A DNA stretch of 64,000 bases from Treponema bryantii (GTDB taxonomy: Bacteria; Spirochaetota; Spirochaetia; Treponematales; Treponemataceae), in the NCBI RefSeq assembly GCF_900111035.1, contig NZ_FOFU01000007.1, forward strand, positions 1 through 64,000, in the 5' to 3' direction. Below, in pieces: positions 43,315 to 51,843 of this stretch. Each line of letters opens with the position of its first letter. Position 1 is the first letter of the stretch. The translations under genes were made by a program, and so were the position numbers. The notes beneath the pieces were generated by a model that had not been told where the DNA came from, searched no databases, and worked only from the letters and a program-made list of their open reading frames with translations.

Positions 43315-43414
43315 ATCCTGAAACATAGGGAGCGACGGCTGAAAGCCGTCAAAATGCTCCACTGGAGCATTTTAAGCGAGTCTCCGAGCAGCTATGCTGC
43401 GAAGGGTTCAGGAT
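43315..43414. repeat. 100-bp four-way hairpin element upstream of glnN
   Basis: Outer arms ATCCTGAA (43315-43322) and TTCAGGAT (43407-43414) enclose three tight hairpins: GACGGCT/AGCCGTC (43334-43350), AAAATGCTCC/GGAGCATTTT (43351-43373) and GCAGC/GCTGC (43388-43400). A further GGAG/CTCC pairing brackets the first two. The outer arms match the REP-like palindrome at 29,676. It may be a REP derivative or a structured leader for glutamine synthetase. Confidence 0.5.
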
Positions 43415-43433
43415 TTTCTTTAATTTTACTGAA

Positions 43434-44657
43434 TTACTGCAACAGTTTCAACTTTTTGGCTTTTAAATCCTGCTTACACTCATACATCTTTTTATCAGCA
43501 TGTTCGAATAGGCGCATAAAGCCTTTTTCTTCTAAGGTTGAATAATCTGCAAAGCCGAAGGCAACAATAACACCGCCGTTTTTAAGATTATTATCAATAG
43601 TTTGATTAAATTCTATAAGAATTTTGTCACGGTTTTTATAATCATCTCCCGAAAGGAAGACAACGAATTCATCACCACCGATACGATAAACCGGGCTGTG
43701 TTTAAAACTGTTACAGATAAGTGAACAGCCTTCCTGAATGTATTTATCGCCGGCATCATGCCCAAGGGTATCGTTTGTTATTTTTAAATCATTCAAATCA
43801 AAAACAGCAAGCCCAAAATCCTGCAGGAAACCGTCTTCGATTTTCTGTTCAAAACTTCCTACATCTTCCAGATAGGCCATTTTATTTTTTACACCGGTAA
43901 GTGGATCTGAATAAGCCATCTTACGTGTTTTTCCGAGCTCAAGTTCCTGAATCTCTTCAACCTTGAGAATTGATTCCAACTGTTCACGACGTGCATCTTT
44001 TTCATCTTCAAGAACGAAAGTATGAAGCAGACAGGTTCCAAGCAGACAACCGATTGAATAGTACGGTACATATGGATCAATAGCCTGAAGAGTGATAAAG
44101 ATAATCATATTCAGACAGAATATTCCGATAGCTTCATGTCTTCGTTTTATGATTCCTTCTGTTTTGATGATTACCCTAATAATATAGATTTCAAGAATTA
44201 CACATAAAAATACCTGGGTTGCAAGATTTATGTTTCTGGCACAGGAAGTATGATAACTTCCGTCTTCTTCAAACCAGAATGCAATAGGAACAAACAGATT
44301 GATTATCAGAACAAGTAACTGGACTATCAGAAATATTCGACCCATCCAGAGAAAAATCTTTGAAAATAGATTGTTTTCTTTCAGATAAAGAATTACATAT
44401 TGGATCCAGAATAAAACTGAGAATGCCATGATAACAAAATACAAAGTTGTTTCTATAAAGTTGATTACTTTAATATTCAGAATGTATAGAGGAGACCATA
44501 AAATATCTGCGATGTAGAAGGCTGCAACACTAATTAAAAAGCGTTTGTAAGCCCTGTGTGCGTCATCAAGTTTTTTGTATGAGGTTTTTACTAAGATTGA
44601 AAAATTGATAATAAAAAGTATCAGAATTGCAAGAATTCCGATGCTTGAATAATACAT
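43434..44657 (-). CDS. Membrane diguanylate cyclase (GGDEF)
   Basis: A 407-residue protein. Residues 1-210 contain about seven membrane helices, like the EAL protein at 14.1 kb. A short coil (about 215-245) links to the GGDEF domain: DPLTGVKNKMAYLED and YRIGGDEFVVFLSGDD, intact. The RxxD inhibitory site is absent (KHSP at that place), so product feedback is not expected. Synthesises c-di-GMP. RBS GGGAG before the ATG. May act in opposition to the EAL protein. Confidence 0.9.
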   Translation of the reverse strand: MYYSSIGILAILILFIINFSILVKTSYKKLDDAHRAYKRFLISVAAFYIADILWSPLYILNIKVINFIETTLYFVIMAFSVLFWIQYVILYLKENNLFSKIFLWMGRIFLIVQLLVLIINLFVPIAFWFEEDGSYHTSCARNINLATQVFLCVILEIYIIRVIIKTEGIIKRRHEAIGIFCLNMIIFITLQAIDPYVPYYSIGCLLGTCLLHTFVLEDEKDARREQLESILKVEEIQELELGKTRKMAYSDPLTGVKNKMAYLEDVGSFEQKIEDGFLQDFGLAVFDLNDLKITNDTLGHDAGDKYIQEGCSLICNSFKHSPVYRIGGDEFVVFLSGDDYKNRDKILIEFNQTIDNNLKNGGVIVAFGFADYSTLEEKGFMRLFEHADKKMYECKQDLKAKKLKLLQ

Positions 44658-44734
44658 ATCTGAAATCTCCCTCTTTAGATGATCGTACCTTCAATTATAA
44701 AACGTTTTACAGTTTTTTAACAGAAAAAAAAGAA

Positions 44735-46159
44735 CTATATAGAAATAAATGAAATCAGTTTTTCAGGGGTTAAATCATAAGCCTGATCCCCGATTTTACG
44801 GGCTGCCAGCGCATGATGTTCAGCTGCGGTGATTGCTGCATCTTTTGCTGTGTATCCCTGTGCGAGAAGGGCTGTTGTAAGACCAGCAAGAATATCGCCG
44901 CTGCCACCTTTTGCAAGGCTCTGAGGACCGTCTGCGACTACAAAACACTCCTCTCCCGAAATAATAAACGTGTTCGCACTTTTAATAATCACCGTGGTTT
45001 CTGGAAAGCGTTTAATTATGATTTTTCCCAGTTCAATTTTCTTTTCCGGATTTTCAGCAAGAGAAGAAACGGAGATTTCCTCGCCGGTGAGGTTTTTAAT
45101 CAGCGTTGAAAATTCTGCAAGGTGTGGTGTAAGTACGATTCTTGCTCCATGAATTTTGTTGAGTTCTTCGAGAAAGGCCGGGAACTCTGGAGCTGTTATA
45201 AATCCGGCATCGAAAACAGCTGCAGGAGATTTCTGAGTAGTGAACCACTCTTTAATCTGCTGAGCGGCATTTTCTGAGAACTCCGTAAATCCTGAACCGA
45301 TTGCAATCGCAGACGCTTTCTTTGGAATTGAATCTGCAATCATCAGTGAAGGTGAAATCTTAAATTGTGAAAGATTTGAGTCTTTTACAGGAAGCAGTGA
45401 AGTTAGTCCGCTTCCAAAATTCATTGCTGTGGTTGCTGCTAAAATTGCGGCTCCTGCCTTTTCACCGCAGAAAACAACAGTATGTCCGTAAGTTCCTTTG
45501 TGGGCGGCACGGTTTTTGCGGAGTGGAAGGATGATATCAGATTCTTCGATGAGCTGACAGCAAGCTTCTGGTGTTTCGAGTTTTTCTCGGGCAATACCAA
45601 TGTCTTGTACTATTATTTTTCCGCAGACTGCTTTTGCCTTGTCAGAATAAAGAGAAAGTTTTTGTTCTCCCATTGTGATTGTATAGTCAGCATTAAAATA
45701 TAGACCTGAAGGAATGTCACAGGCTATTTTGACGGCATCTGCTTTGTTTGCTTCATCAAGAAGATTTTTTACAGTATCTTGGAGTTCACCGTGGAAGCCG
45801 GTGCCGTAAATACAGTCGAGGATGACTTGTGGTCGGTCACTCAACCACCGGTCGCTGTCGATTATTTCAATACCAAGACGTTTGCACATTTCATACTGGA
45901 CTTTTGCTTCTTCGGCAGAAGGAGGTTCTATGCAGATAACCGAAATGTCACATTTATTTTGCAGAAGTCTTGCAGCAGCATAGCCGTCGCCACCGTTATT
46001 TCCTTTTCCACATAAAATAACAACCCGCTCAGGTGCAAAATCCAGAATAAACTCAGCAAGCGACCGTGCCGCATTTTCCATCATCAAAAACTGCGGTACG
46101 GCATATTTTTCTTTTGCGAGTTTTTCAAGCTGTGCGGGATTTGTGAATATGGGTTGCAT
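44735..46159 (-). CDS. nnr: Bifunctional NAD(P)H-hydrate repair enzyme
   Basis: A 474-residue fusion. The N-terminal epimerase (YjeF_N, about 1-205) has MENAARSLAEFI, CGKGNNGGDGYAAARLL and DCIYGTGFHG. The C-terminal dehydratase (ribokinase-like, about 210-470) has KGTYGHTVVFCGEKAGAAILAA and the catalytic Asp in GGSGDILAG. Repairs damaged NADHX and NADPHX. It starts 4 bases after the stop of the upstream small gene. Confidence 0.94.
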   Translation of the reverse strand: MQPIFTNPAQLEKLAKEKYAVPQFLMMENAARSLAEFILDFAPERVVILCGKGNNGGDGYAAARLLQNKCDISVICIEPPSAEEAKVQYEMCKRLGIEIIDSDRWLSDRPQVILDCIYGTGFHGELQDTVKNLLDEANKADAVKIACDIPSGLYFNADYTITMGEQKLSLYSDKAKAVCGKIIVQDIGIAREKLETPEACCQLIEESDIILPLRKNRAAHKGTYGHTVVFCGEKAGAAILAATTAMNFGSGLTSLLPVKDSNLSQFKISPSLMIADSIPKKASAIAIGSGFTEFSENAAQQIKEWFTTQKSPAAVFDAGFITAPEFPAFLEELNKIHGARIVLTPHLAEFSTLIKNLTGEEISVSSLAENPEKKIELGKIIIKRFPETTVIIKSANTFIISGEECFVVADGPQSLAKGGSGDILAGLTTALLAQGYTAKDAAITAAEHHALAARKIGDQAYDLTPEKLISFISI

Positions 46160-46161
46160 AA

Positions 46162-46506
46162 TCAGTCAAAGATTTCTTTGAAAGCATCTCCAATATCTTT
46201 TCCGGCTTTTTTAAGTTCTTTTCCAGCTTTCTTTGCGCCATCTTTAATTGCTTCCTTGTCTTTTTCAGCTTCTTTTTTAGCCTTAGACTTTTTCTTATCG
46301 AGCTTTTTCTTTGTACGGTCGATTTTTCTGTTAAGAGCAGCTTCGCTCATATCTGCATATTCGCCGGTACGTGTCTTCATTTTTGTAAGTTCGAGTTCAA
46401 GTGCTACGATTTCTTTTGTAAGAGCTCCATCAACTGCAAACATTGCAGGCTGAATAGTCATAAGGGCAGCAAGAACAACTGCGAGTCTTTTAGTTGATTT
46501 TTTCAT
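46162..46506 (-). CDS. Small exported lysine-rich protein, unknown
   Basis: A 114-residue protein: an N-terminal signal (about 1-23, LAVVLAALMTIQPAMFA), then a charged alpha-helical body with a long Lys/Glu/Ala stretch (about 55-110) that should be a coiled coil or extended helix. No lipobox. ATG 46506 follows AGGAG. Lies between lgt and nnr. Function unknown. Confidence 0.7.
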   Translation of the reverse strand: MKKSTKRLAVVLAALMTIQPAMFAVDGALTKEIVALELELTKMKTRTGEYADMSEAALNRKIDRTKKKLDKKKSKAKKEAEKDKEAIKDGAKKAGKELKKAGKDIGDAFKEIFD

Positions 46507-46508
46507 AA

Positions 46509-47483
46509 TTATTTTGTCTCCTGTTTTTTTGAAATTCTCCAGCTGATAATTGCATAAGTAACGGCAAATACCATCATCAAAATGCAAAGAATCTGACCGG
46601 TAGAAATATTTAAAAGTGATGTAGTTGTATAAATTGGGGCATTTGCATCTTTTGCAATTCTGTAGCCAAGGTCTGCATCTGGTTCACGGAAATATTCAAT
46701 AAAGAAGCGGAATATTCCATAACCGCCTGAATAAATTGCTGCGAGCATACCGTCAAATTTTTTGTGTTTGCGGACAAACCAGATTATAATCCAGAGAACA
46801 ATACCTTCAAAGAAAGCTTCATAAAGCTGACTTGGATGGCGCGGAAGATTTACAAGTCCACTTGCTGTAATATTCATTCCGATTTTAGCAGCAAAGTTCT
46901 GAACCCATGAAAGATTTGAAGAAAAACGTTCTGCATCAGGGAATACAATTCCCCATGGCATTGTTGTAATTCGGCCATAAAGCTCGCCGTTTAAGAAGTT
47001 GCCAAGACGTCCAAAGGTATAACCGAGCGGAATAGCGCAAACCATAGCGTCACAATATTTAAGTAAGGAACGTTTCTTGAATTTACACCAGACAACCATT
47101 CCCAAAAATCCACCGACAAAACCACCGTGGTAAGACATTCCCTGTAATCCTGTAAAGGAACCATTTGAATCAAATGGCCAGAAAATAAGCCATGGCTTAT
47201 GGCGGTAGAGTCCGCTTGTATCATAAATCAGAGTCGAGAAAATGCGTGCCCCAATCAAAAGGAAAATAATTCCTGTGAAGATAAAGCTGAACAAATCATC
47301 TTCAGTAGTTTTGAATTTTGGAGTATCCAGGGCACCTTCTTTCCAGACTTTCTTCAAAAGAAAATATGCAGTTGCAAAGGCAACGGCATACATAAGCCCA
47401 TACCAGCGCAAGAGTTCAAGAAATTTCACACCTGGGAAAATCTGAGGGTGAATCCATGATGGGTAATTGATGTATAAAAACAT
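46509..47483 (-). CDS. lgt: Prolipoprotein diacylglyceryl transferase
   Basis: A 324-residue membrane enzyme transferring diacylglycerol to the lipobox cysteine. It has about seven helices, YHGGFVGGFLGMVVWCK, the Lgt signature GRLGNFLNGELYGRIT (with the essential Arg/Asn/Glu) and RHPSQLYEAFFEG. First step of lipoprotein maturation, before LspA. The N-terminus starts MFLYINYPSWIHPQIFPGV. RBS AAGGA is present. Confidence 0.95.
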   Translation of the reverse strand: MFLYINYPSWIHPQIFPGVKFLELLRWYGLMYAVAFATAYFLLKKVWKEGALDTPKFKTTEDDLFSFIFTGIIFLLIGARIFSTLIYDTSGLYRHKPWLIFWPFDSNGSFTGLQGMSYHGGFVGGFLGMVVWCKFKKRSLLKYCDAMVCAIPLGYTFGRLGNFLNGELYGRITTMPWGIVFPDAERFSSNLSWVQNFAAKIGMNITASGLVNLPRHPSQLYEAFFEGIVLWIIIWFVRKHKKFDGMLAAIYSGGYGIFRFFIEYFREPDADLGYRIAKDANAPIYTTTSLLNISTGQILCILMMVFAVTYAIISWRISKKQETK

Positions 47484-47495
47484 TTTTAAGTCCTT

Positions 47496-48641
47496 TTATA
47501 ATTTAAAGCCCTGCTGAGTTGCCTTTATCAGTTTAGACTTAAGCAGATTATTTTCCTTTCGGAGTTGAGTGATTTCATATTGCTGAGTTTTAATCATTTC
47601 TGCAAGTTCACTGATGCTCAAAGAACCGCTGGAAACAATATCATCAATTCCAGAAAGACGGAAATTGAAGTCTTCATTTGCATCGTCTTCAACTTCCTGG
47701 AAATTGTCATTAAAACTATCCGGATTAAAGTCTGTGTCAAACTCGTGCGGAGGTGTAGAAATCACCTTATCAGCAATGCGGTATATTGCCTGACCCAAAA
47801 GCGACTGAGGTTTATAAACAACAACAGGCAGCTGAGAAGCAAGAGCCTTATCCTGAAGCATATCGCGGTACATAAGACCAAGATATTCAATTTCAAGACC
47901 AAGATACTGATTACATGAAGATTTGATTCTTGAAGCACGGTCTGCATCTTTAGGATCTTCAATCATATTCATTACAAGGCGAGGACGGAATTGCTGCATA
48001 CGGTTAATGAATGTCTGAGTTGTCTGAGGATCATGCTGAGCGAGTCCCTGAATCAGTTGTGGAATATATAATTTCTGCATGGTTGCAGAATCTTTTTTCA
48101 GTTCATCAAGGTATGCACGTCCTGGAGTTCCTTTTTTGAAAGTTGTGTATAAAAGTCGGAATACAGCATTCTTCAGGAACAGATATCCGTTTAAAGTTGC
48201 AGTAACAGCAGGAGCTGAAACAATAATTCCCTGAGGAGAAAGAAGGAACATATCAAGAATAAACTGATGGGTTCCAGCACCGAGGTCCAGAATTACATAA
48301 TCACAATCAATATTCTTAAGGTTCCGGATAAGTTTAACCTTCTGAAGATGCTTAAGAGAGGTGAGGTCTGGAATCTGGCTGTCACCGGCTATAAAACTGA
48401 CATTCTGATAATCAGTCGGCTGAATTATTTCGCGAAAATCATTTTTATCTGTAAACCAGGAACCAAGGCTGGCTTTTCCAGGTCTCTGACCTATCACTAA
48501 ATGAAGGTTAGACGCTCCGAGGTCCAGATCTGCTAAAACAACTTTTTTTCCCTGTTGTCCAAGGGCAATTGCTAAATTTGCAGAAAGAAGGCTTTTTCCA
48601 ACACCGCCTTTTCCACTGGCTATTGGTATAATCTGTGACAT
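47496..48641 (-). CDS. MinD/ParA-family ATPase (FlhG-like)
   Basis: A 381-residue protein. Deviant Walker A GKGGVGKSLLSANLA, switch I DLDLGASNLHLVIG, switch II VILDLGAGTHQF. It has the MRP/MinD core but a long C-terminal tail (about 290-381) with an acidic stretch and a terminal coiled coil (SISELAEMIKTQQYEITQLRKENNLLKSK), which MinD lacks. Could position flagella, chromosome or chemoreceptors; the target is unknown. Start at 48641 because TATAAT lies 6 bases before it. Confidence 0.85.
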   Translation of the reverse strand: MSQIIPIASGKGGVGKSLLSANLAIALGQQGKKVVLADLDLGASNLHLVIGQRPGKASLGSWFTDKNDFREIIQPTDYQNVSFIAGDSQIPDLTSLKHLQKVKLIRNLKNIDCDYVILDLGAGTHQFILDMFLLSPQGIIVSAPAVTATLNGYLFLKNAVFRLLYTTFKKGTPGRAYLDELKKDSATMQKLYIPQLIQGLAQHDPQTTQTFINRMQQFRPRLVMNMIEDPKDADRASRIKSSCNQYLGLEIEYLGLMYRDMLQDKALASQLPVVVYKPQSLLGQAIYRIADKVISTPPHEFDTDFNPDSFNDNFQEVEDDANEDFNFRLSGIDDIVSSGSLSISELAEMIKTQQYEITQLRKENNLLKSKLIKATQQGFKL

Positions 48642-48647
48642 ACTGTG

Positions 48648-48653
48648 ATTATA
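48648..48653 (-). promoter_or_regulatory. Extended -10 of leaderless promoter for the MinD-like gene
   Basis: TGTGCTATAAT on the minus strand ends 6 bases before the ATG at 48641. Confidence 0.65.
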
Positions 48654-48697
48654 GCACAATTATCTATAAAAAGGTAGATTTTTTGGTTTTTGTGTCA

Positions 48698-48703
48698 TAG
48701 AAT
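48698..48703 (+). promoter_or_regulatory. Possible -10 of ctpA promoter
   Basis: TAGAAT, preceded by TGTGTCA, ends 8 bases before the ctpA ATG; the 5' leader would be very short or absent. Confidence 0.4.
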
Positions 48704-48711
48704 AGATTATT

Positions 48712-50193
48712 ATGAAGAAAATCATCAAGGTCTTAGCAGCAGCTATTCTGTTGTGTACATCTCAGTGTTTTGCAGAGTCGTCGGTTGAAAATGATTCAAA
48801 AATTACAAGTTTTCAGTATGTAAAGAAGCTTAATTCTGTTTTTGACTTTGTTCAGCAGAATTATGTTGATGAAATAGACCCGAAAATCCTTTATGAAGGT
48901 GCGCTTAAGGGAATGCTGGATGCCATCGGTGATCCATATACCCTGTATCTTGATGAAGCTTATATGCGCGATTTGAGTGATACAACTTCGGGAAGTTTCG
49001 GAGGCGTTGGTCTTTCAATTTCAAAAGCAGCGGAATCTACTCCGGCAAAGCCTGCTTATGTAGAAGTTGCTTCTCCGATTGAAGATACTCCGGGTGCAAA
49101 GGCTGGTATTCAGGCAGGAGATTTAATTTCTGCGATTGATGGAATGCCAACTCCAAGCATGACAATGAACGAAGTGCTTCAACATCTTCGCGGTGAAATC
49201 GGTACTCCAGTTACAGTTACAATTCTCCGCGGTACAAGCATGAAGTTTGATGTAACTCTGATTCGTGCCCTTATTGAAGTTCCAACAGTAAAATATGGAA
49301 TGATTGAAGGAACAAAAATCGGTTATGCGCGTTTGATTCAGTTTACACCGGATACAGCACTGCGCCTTCAGGATGCTTTAGACAGCTTTGAAAAGAACGG
49401 CTATAACGGTCTGATTATTGACCTTCGTGATAATCCAGGCGGACTTATTACAAGTGCCGTTGATGTTGCAGATAAATTTATAGATGCCGGTCCGATTGTT
49501 TCTACAAAGAGCCGTCTTCTTTTTGAAAATTCTCAGTTCTCTGCAAATAAAGAAAAAACTACAATCAAAAAGAATATTCCTATAGTTGTTCTGATAAACA
49601 GAGGAGCAGCCAGCGCTTCAGAAATCGTTTCCGGAGCTCTTAAGGACTATCATCTTGCATATCTTGTTGGAGAAAGAACTTATGGAAAAGGTTCTGTTCA
49701 GCAGGTAATTCCGCTCAGTAATACAGACGGAATCAAAATCACAATGGCACGTTATTACACACCAAGTGATATGAATATTGATAAGATTGGTATTCCTCCT
49801 GATCAGGAAGTAAAAAATCTTTCTGAGTTTAGTGAAGAAGAAGAAAAACTTTATGTTGATATGATCAAGTCTGAAGTAATCAATAAAGCTGCAGAAAGCA
49901 AGCCGAATATGACTGAGGCTGATATTGCTCTTGCTGCAATTAAGATTGCTAAGGATTATCCGCTTGATGAAAGACTTATCCGCCGTCTTATCCGTATACA
50001 GGTGCAGAAAACTCAGCCTTCAGTGCTTTATGATTTAGATTATGATTTGCAGTTGAATGCAGCAATTAAGGCAGTACAGAATAAAGATTTTGCTGAAATG
50101 CTGAAGAATACAAAGACTCTGCGCCAGCTTCAGGAAGAGGTTGAAGAAGAAAAAGCAACCGAAGGCAGTGGTCTTACTGCAAGCCTCAGATAA
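48712..50193 (+). CDS. ctpA: Carboxyl-terminal processing protease CtpA/Prc (S41A)
   Basis: A 493-residue periplasmic protease. Signal peptide (1-21, ending CFA), N-terminal helices, PDZ domain (about 85-175, FGGVGLSI and AGIQAGDLISAIDG), and peptidase core with the catalytic Ser in GAASASEIV and Lys in RTYGKGSVQ. A C-terminal helical extension of ~100 residues follows. Complete active site, in contrast to the S41 enzyme at 1.7 kb. Processes C-termini of periplasmic proteins. Confidence 0.93.
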   Translation: MKKIIKVLAAAILLCTSQCFAESSVENDSKITSFQYVKKLNSVFDFVQQNYVDEIDPKILYEGALKGMLDAIGDPYTLYLDEAYMRDLSDTTSGSFGGVGLSISKAAESTPAKPAYVEVASPIEDTPGAKAGIQAGDLISAIDGMPTPSMTMNEVLQHLRGEIGTPVTVTILRGTSMKFDVTLIRALIEVPTVKYGMIEGTKIGYARLIQFTPDTALRLQDALDSFEKNGYNGLIIDLRDNPGGLITSAVDVADKFIDAGPIVSTKSRLLFENSQFSANKEKTTIKKNIPIVVLINRGAASASEIVSGALKDYHLAYLVGERTYGKGSVQQVIPLSNTDGIKITMARYYTPSDMNIDKIGIPPDQEVKNLSEFSEEEEKLYVDMIKSEVINKAAESKPNMTEADIALAAIKIAKDYPLDERLIRRLIRIQVQKTQPSVLYDLDYDLQLNAAIKAVQNKDFAEMLKNTKTLRQLQEEVEEEKATEGSGLTASLR

Positions 50194-50211
50194 TAATGGT
50201 AGAAGCTTAAA

Positions 50212-51051
50212 ATGCGTCAGCTTATCGTTGAAAAAGGGAAGGAAAAAAACGGACTCATTCAGCTGGATGGAAAGGACTACCGCTATTTAAGGCAGGTTCT
50301 TAGAGTCCATCCCGGTGATATGATCAGCGTACGACTTCCCGATGGCAGTTTAAACAATGCAACAGTAGCTCAGATTGATGAAAATGCGCGACGGGTTACA
50401 CTTCAGATTTGTGCCGATACTTCGGGACATGGGGATGCTGCAAAGTCTATAACCCGCGGTGTTCAGGCAGAAGATATTGATGGTGCGGGACTTTCTGTAA
50501 ACGGGGCTGAAGGCGTTGAATACTGGCTGTTTCAGTTTTTGCCGAGACCTCAGAAATTTGAACTTATTGTCCGGCAGGCTACAGAGTGTGGCGTTGCGGT
50601 GATTATTCCTGTGGTCGGTGAATATTCCGAAAAGAGCAGTGCACAGGCACTGATGGGCTCAAAACGTGAACGCCTTCAGAAAATTATCCGTGAGGCACGC
50701 CAGCAAAGCGGATCTCCGGTAGATACTAAGGTGCTTGAGCCGATGAGCCTTGAGAAGGCGATAGAGTTATGGACTTCGGATTCTTCTGTGGACGTCGCAT
50801 TTGTGCTTTCGGAGCGCGGCGACTGCAGTGGAAACTTAAGGGCGGGAGTCGCTGACGCGGGCGGCTACGGAAAAATTAAGCGGGCGGCGATTGCCGTTGG
50901 CAGCGAGGGTGGCATAAGCCCGGATGAAGTGAGAACTCTGGAAGAAAAAGGACTGTTTCAGCCGATTCATTTTGCCGTAAATATATTAAGGTGTGAGACG
51001 GCGGCGCTCTATGGAATTGCCGCCGTACAGTCTGAAATAAATCAGTCGTAA
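50212..51051 (+). CDS. rsmE: 16S rRNA m3U1498 methyltransferase RsmE
   Basis: A 279-residue SPOUT methyltransferase with an N-terminal PUA-like domain (DYRYLRQVLRVHPGDMISV). The catalytic half has ATECGVAVIIPVVGEYS, REARQQSGSP, IAVGSEGGISPDEV and the knot ending LRCETAALYGIAAVQ. An extra ~30 residues of low conservation (about 78-108) sit between the domains. Begins 18 bases after ctpA. Confidence 0.92.
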   Translation: MRQLIVEKGKEKNGLIQLDGKDYRYLRQVLRVHPGDMISVRLPDGSLNNATVAQIDENARRVTLQICADTSGHGDAAKSITRGVQAEDIDGAGLSVNGAEGVEYWLFQFLPRPQKFELIVRQATECGVAVIIPVVGEYSEKSSAQALMGSKRERLQKIIREARQQSGSPVDTKVLEPMSLEKAIELWTSDSSVDVAFVLSERGDCSGNLRAGVADAGGYGKIKRAAIAVGSEGGISPDEVRTLEEKGLFQPIHFAVNILRCETAALYGIAAVQSEINQS

Positions 51052-51080
51052 AAAAGAAAATTAAAGGTGGGGTATTATAT

Positions 51081-51821
51081 ATGTCAATAAAACGTATTTC
51101 CTTAATCGGAGTTCCTGTTGATGTAATTCAGCCGGAAAATCTTGAAACAGAGATTCTGGAATTACTTGCAAAACCAGGTACAAAGCAGATTGTTTTTCTG
51201 TCTATCTGGAATCTCTTAAAGGCCCGTCACAAGGGAGTTTATTCTGAGTGTATAAAAAATGCAGACCTCATAATTCCTGTTTCAAAGAGTATTCTTAAAG
51301 GTGCGCGTTTCCTTAAAAAGGATGTGCCTGTCCGTTATAATCCCTTTGAGGCTGTAATCAGAATACTTTCAATTCTTGATGCTCATTACAAGACTCTTTA
51401 TCTTTTTGGATCAAGCAAAAAAACTCTTAATAAAGCAGAAAAGAATATTAAAGATACCTTCCGTAATCTCCGTGTAATCGGACGTTACGGCGGATATTAT
51501 CCAAAATCAGTTGAAGATGATATTGTTGAAGCAATCTTTAAGGCTCAGCCATCTCTGGTACTCTTAAGTGACGGAATTAAAGATAAAAACTGCTGGCCAT
51601 ATAAGCGCCGCAACCGTTTCTCTTCAAGCATTTTTCTTTATTACAAAGATGCCTTTGGAATTTTCTCTGAGCGCGTAAAACGTGTAAAGGAATCAACATT
51701 CAATAAAGGTCATGAAATCTTTGTTGAAGTGCTTCATAACCCGTTCAAAATCTTTTTGCTTTTGCCATACATGTGGTATATAATTGTGTTGGTTTGGTAT
51801 AGGTTATTCAGAAAAAATTAA
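51081..51821 (+). CDS. WecG/TagA-family protein with degenerate active site
   Basis: A 246-residue member of the WecG/TagA/CpsF group, which adds N-acetylmannosamine(uronic acid) to polyprenyl-linked sugars. The fold is suggested by FLSIWNLLKARHKGVYSE, LYLFGSSKKTLNKAEKN, RVIGRYGGYYPKS and the C-terminal basic segment. The expected catalytic PDG segment reads PVSKS here, and the usual GxPKQE segment reads SDGIKDKN. It may be inactive or have another substrate. A hydrophobic C-terminal stretch (LLLPYMWYIIVLVWYRLF) should tether it to the membrane. RBS AGGTGGGG. Confidence 0.65.
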   Translation: MSIKRISLIGVPVDVIQPENLETEILELLAKPGTKQIVFLSIWNLLKARHKGVYSECIKNADLIIPVSKSILKGARFLKKDVPVRYNPFEAVIRILSILDAHYKTLYLFGSSKKTLNKAEKNIKDTFRNLRVIGRYGGYYPKSVEDDIVEAIFKAQPSLVLLSDGIKDKNCWPYKRRNRFSSSIFLYYKDAFGIFSERVKRVKESTFNKGHEIFVEVLHNPFKIFLLLPYMWYIIVLVWYRLFRKN

Positions 51822-51843
51822 AAAATGAAGAAATGGAGGGATT

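Noticed and set aside
43276-43362. Extension of GlnN to 43362
   Set aside because: Would translate through the hairpin element; the family N-terminus and GGAG support 43275.
43315-43414. Known glutamine riboswitch in the glnN leader
   Set aside because: The pattern is symmetric tight hairpins, unlike the glnA or downstream-peptide motifs, and the arms match a repeat elsewhere in the window.
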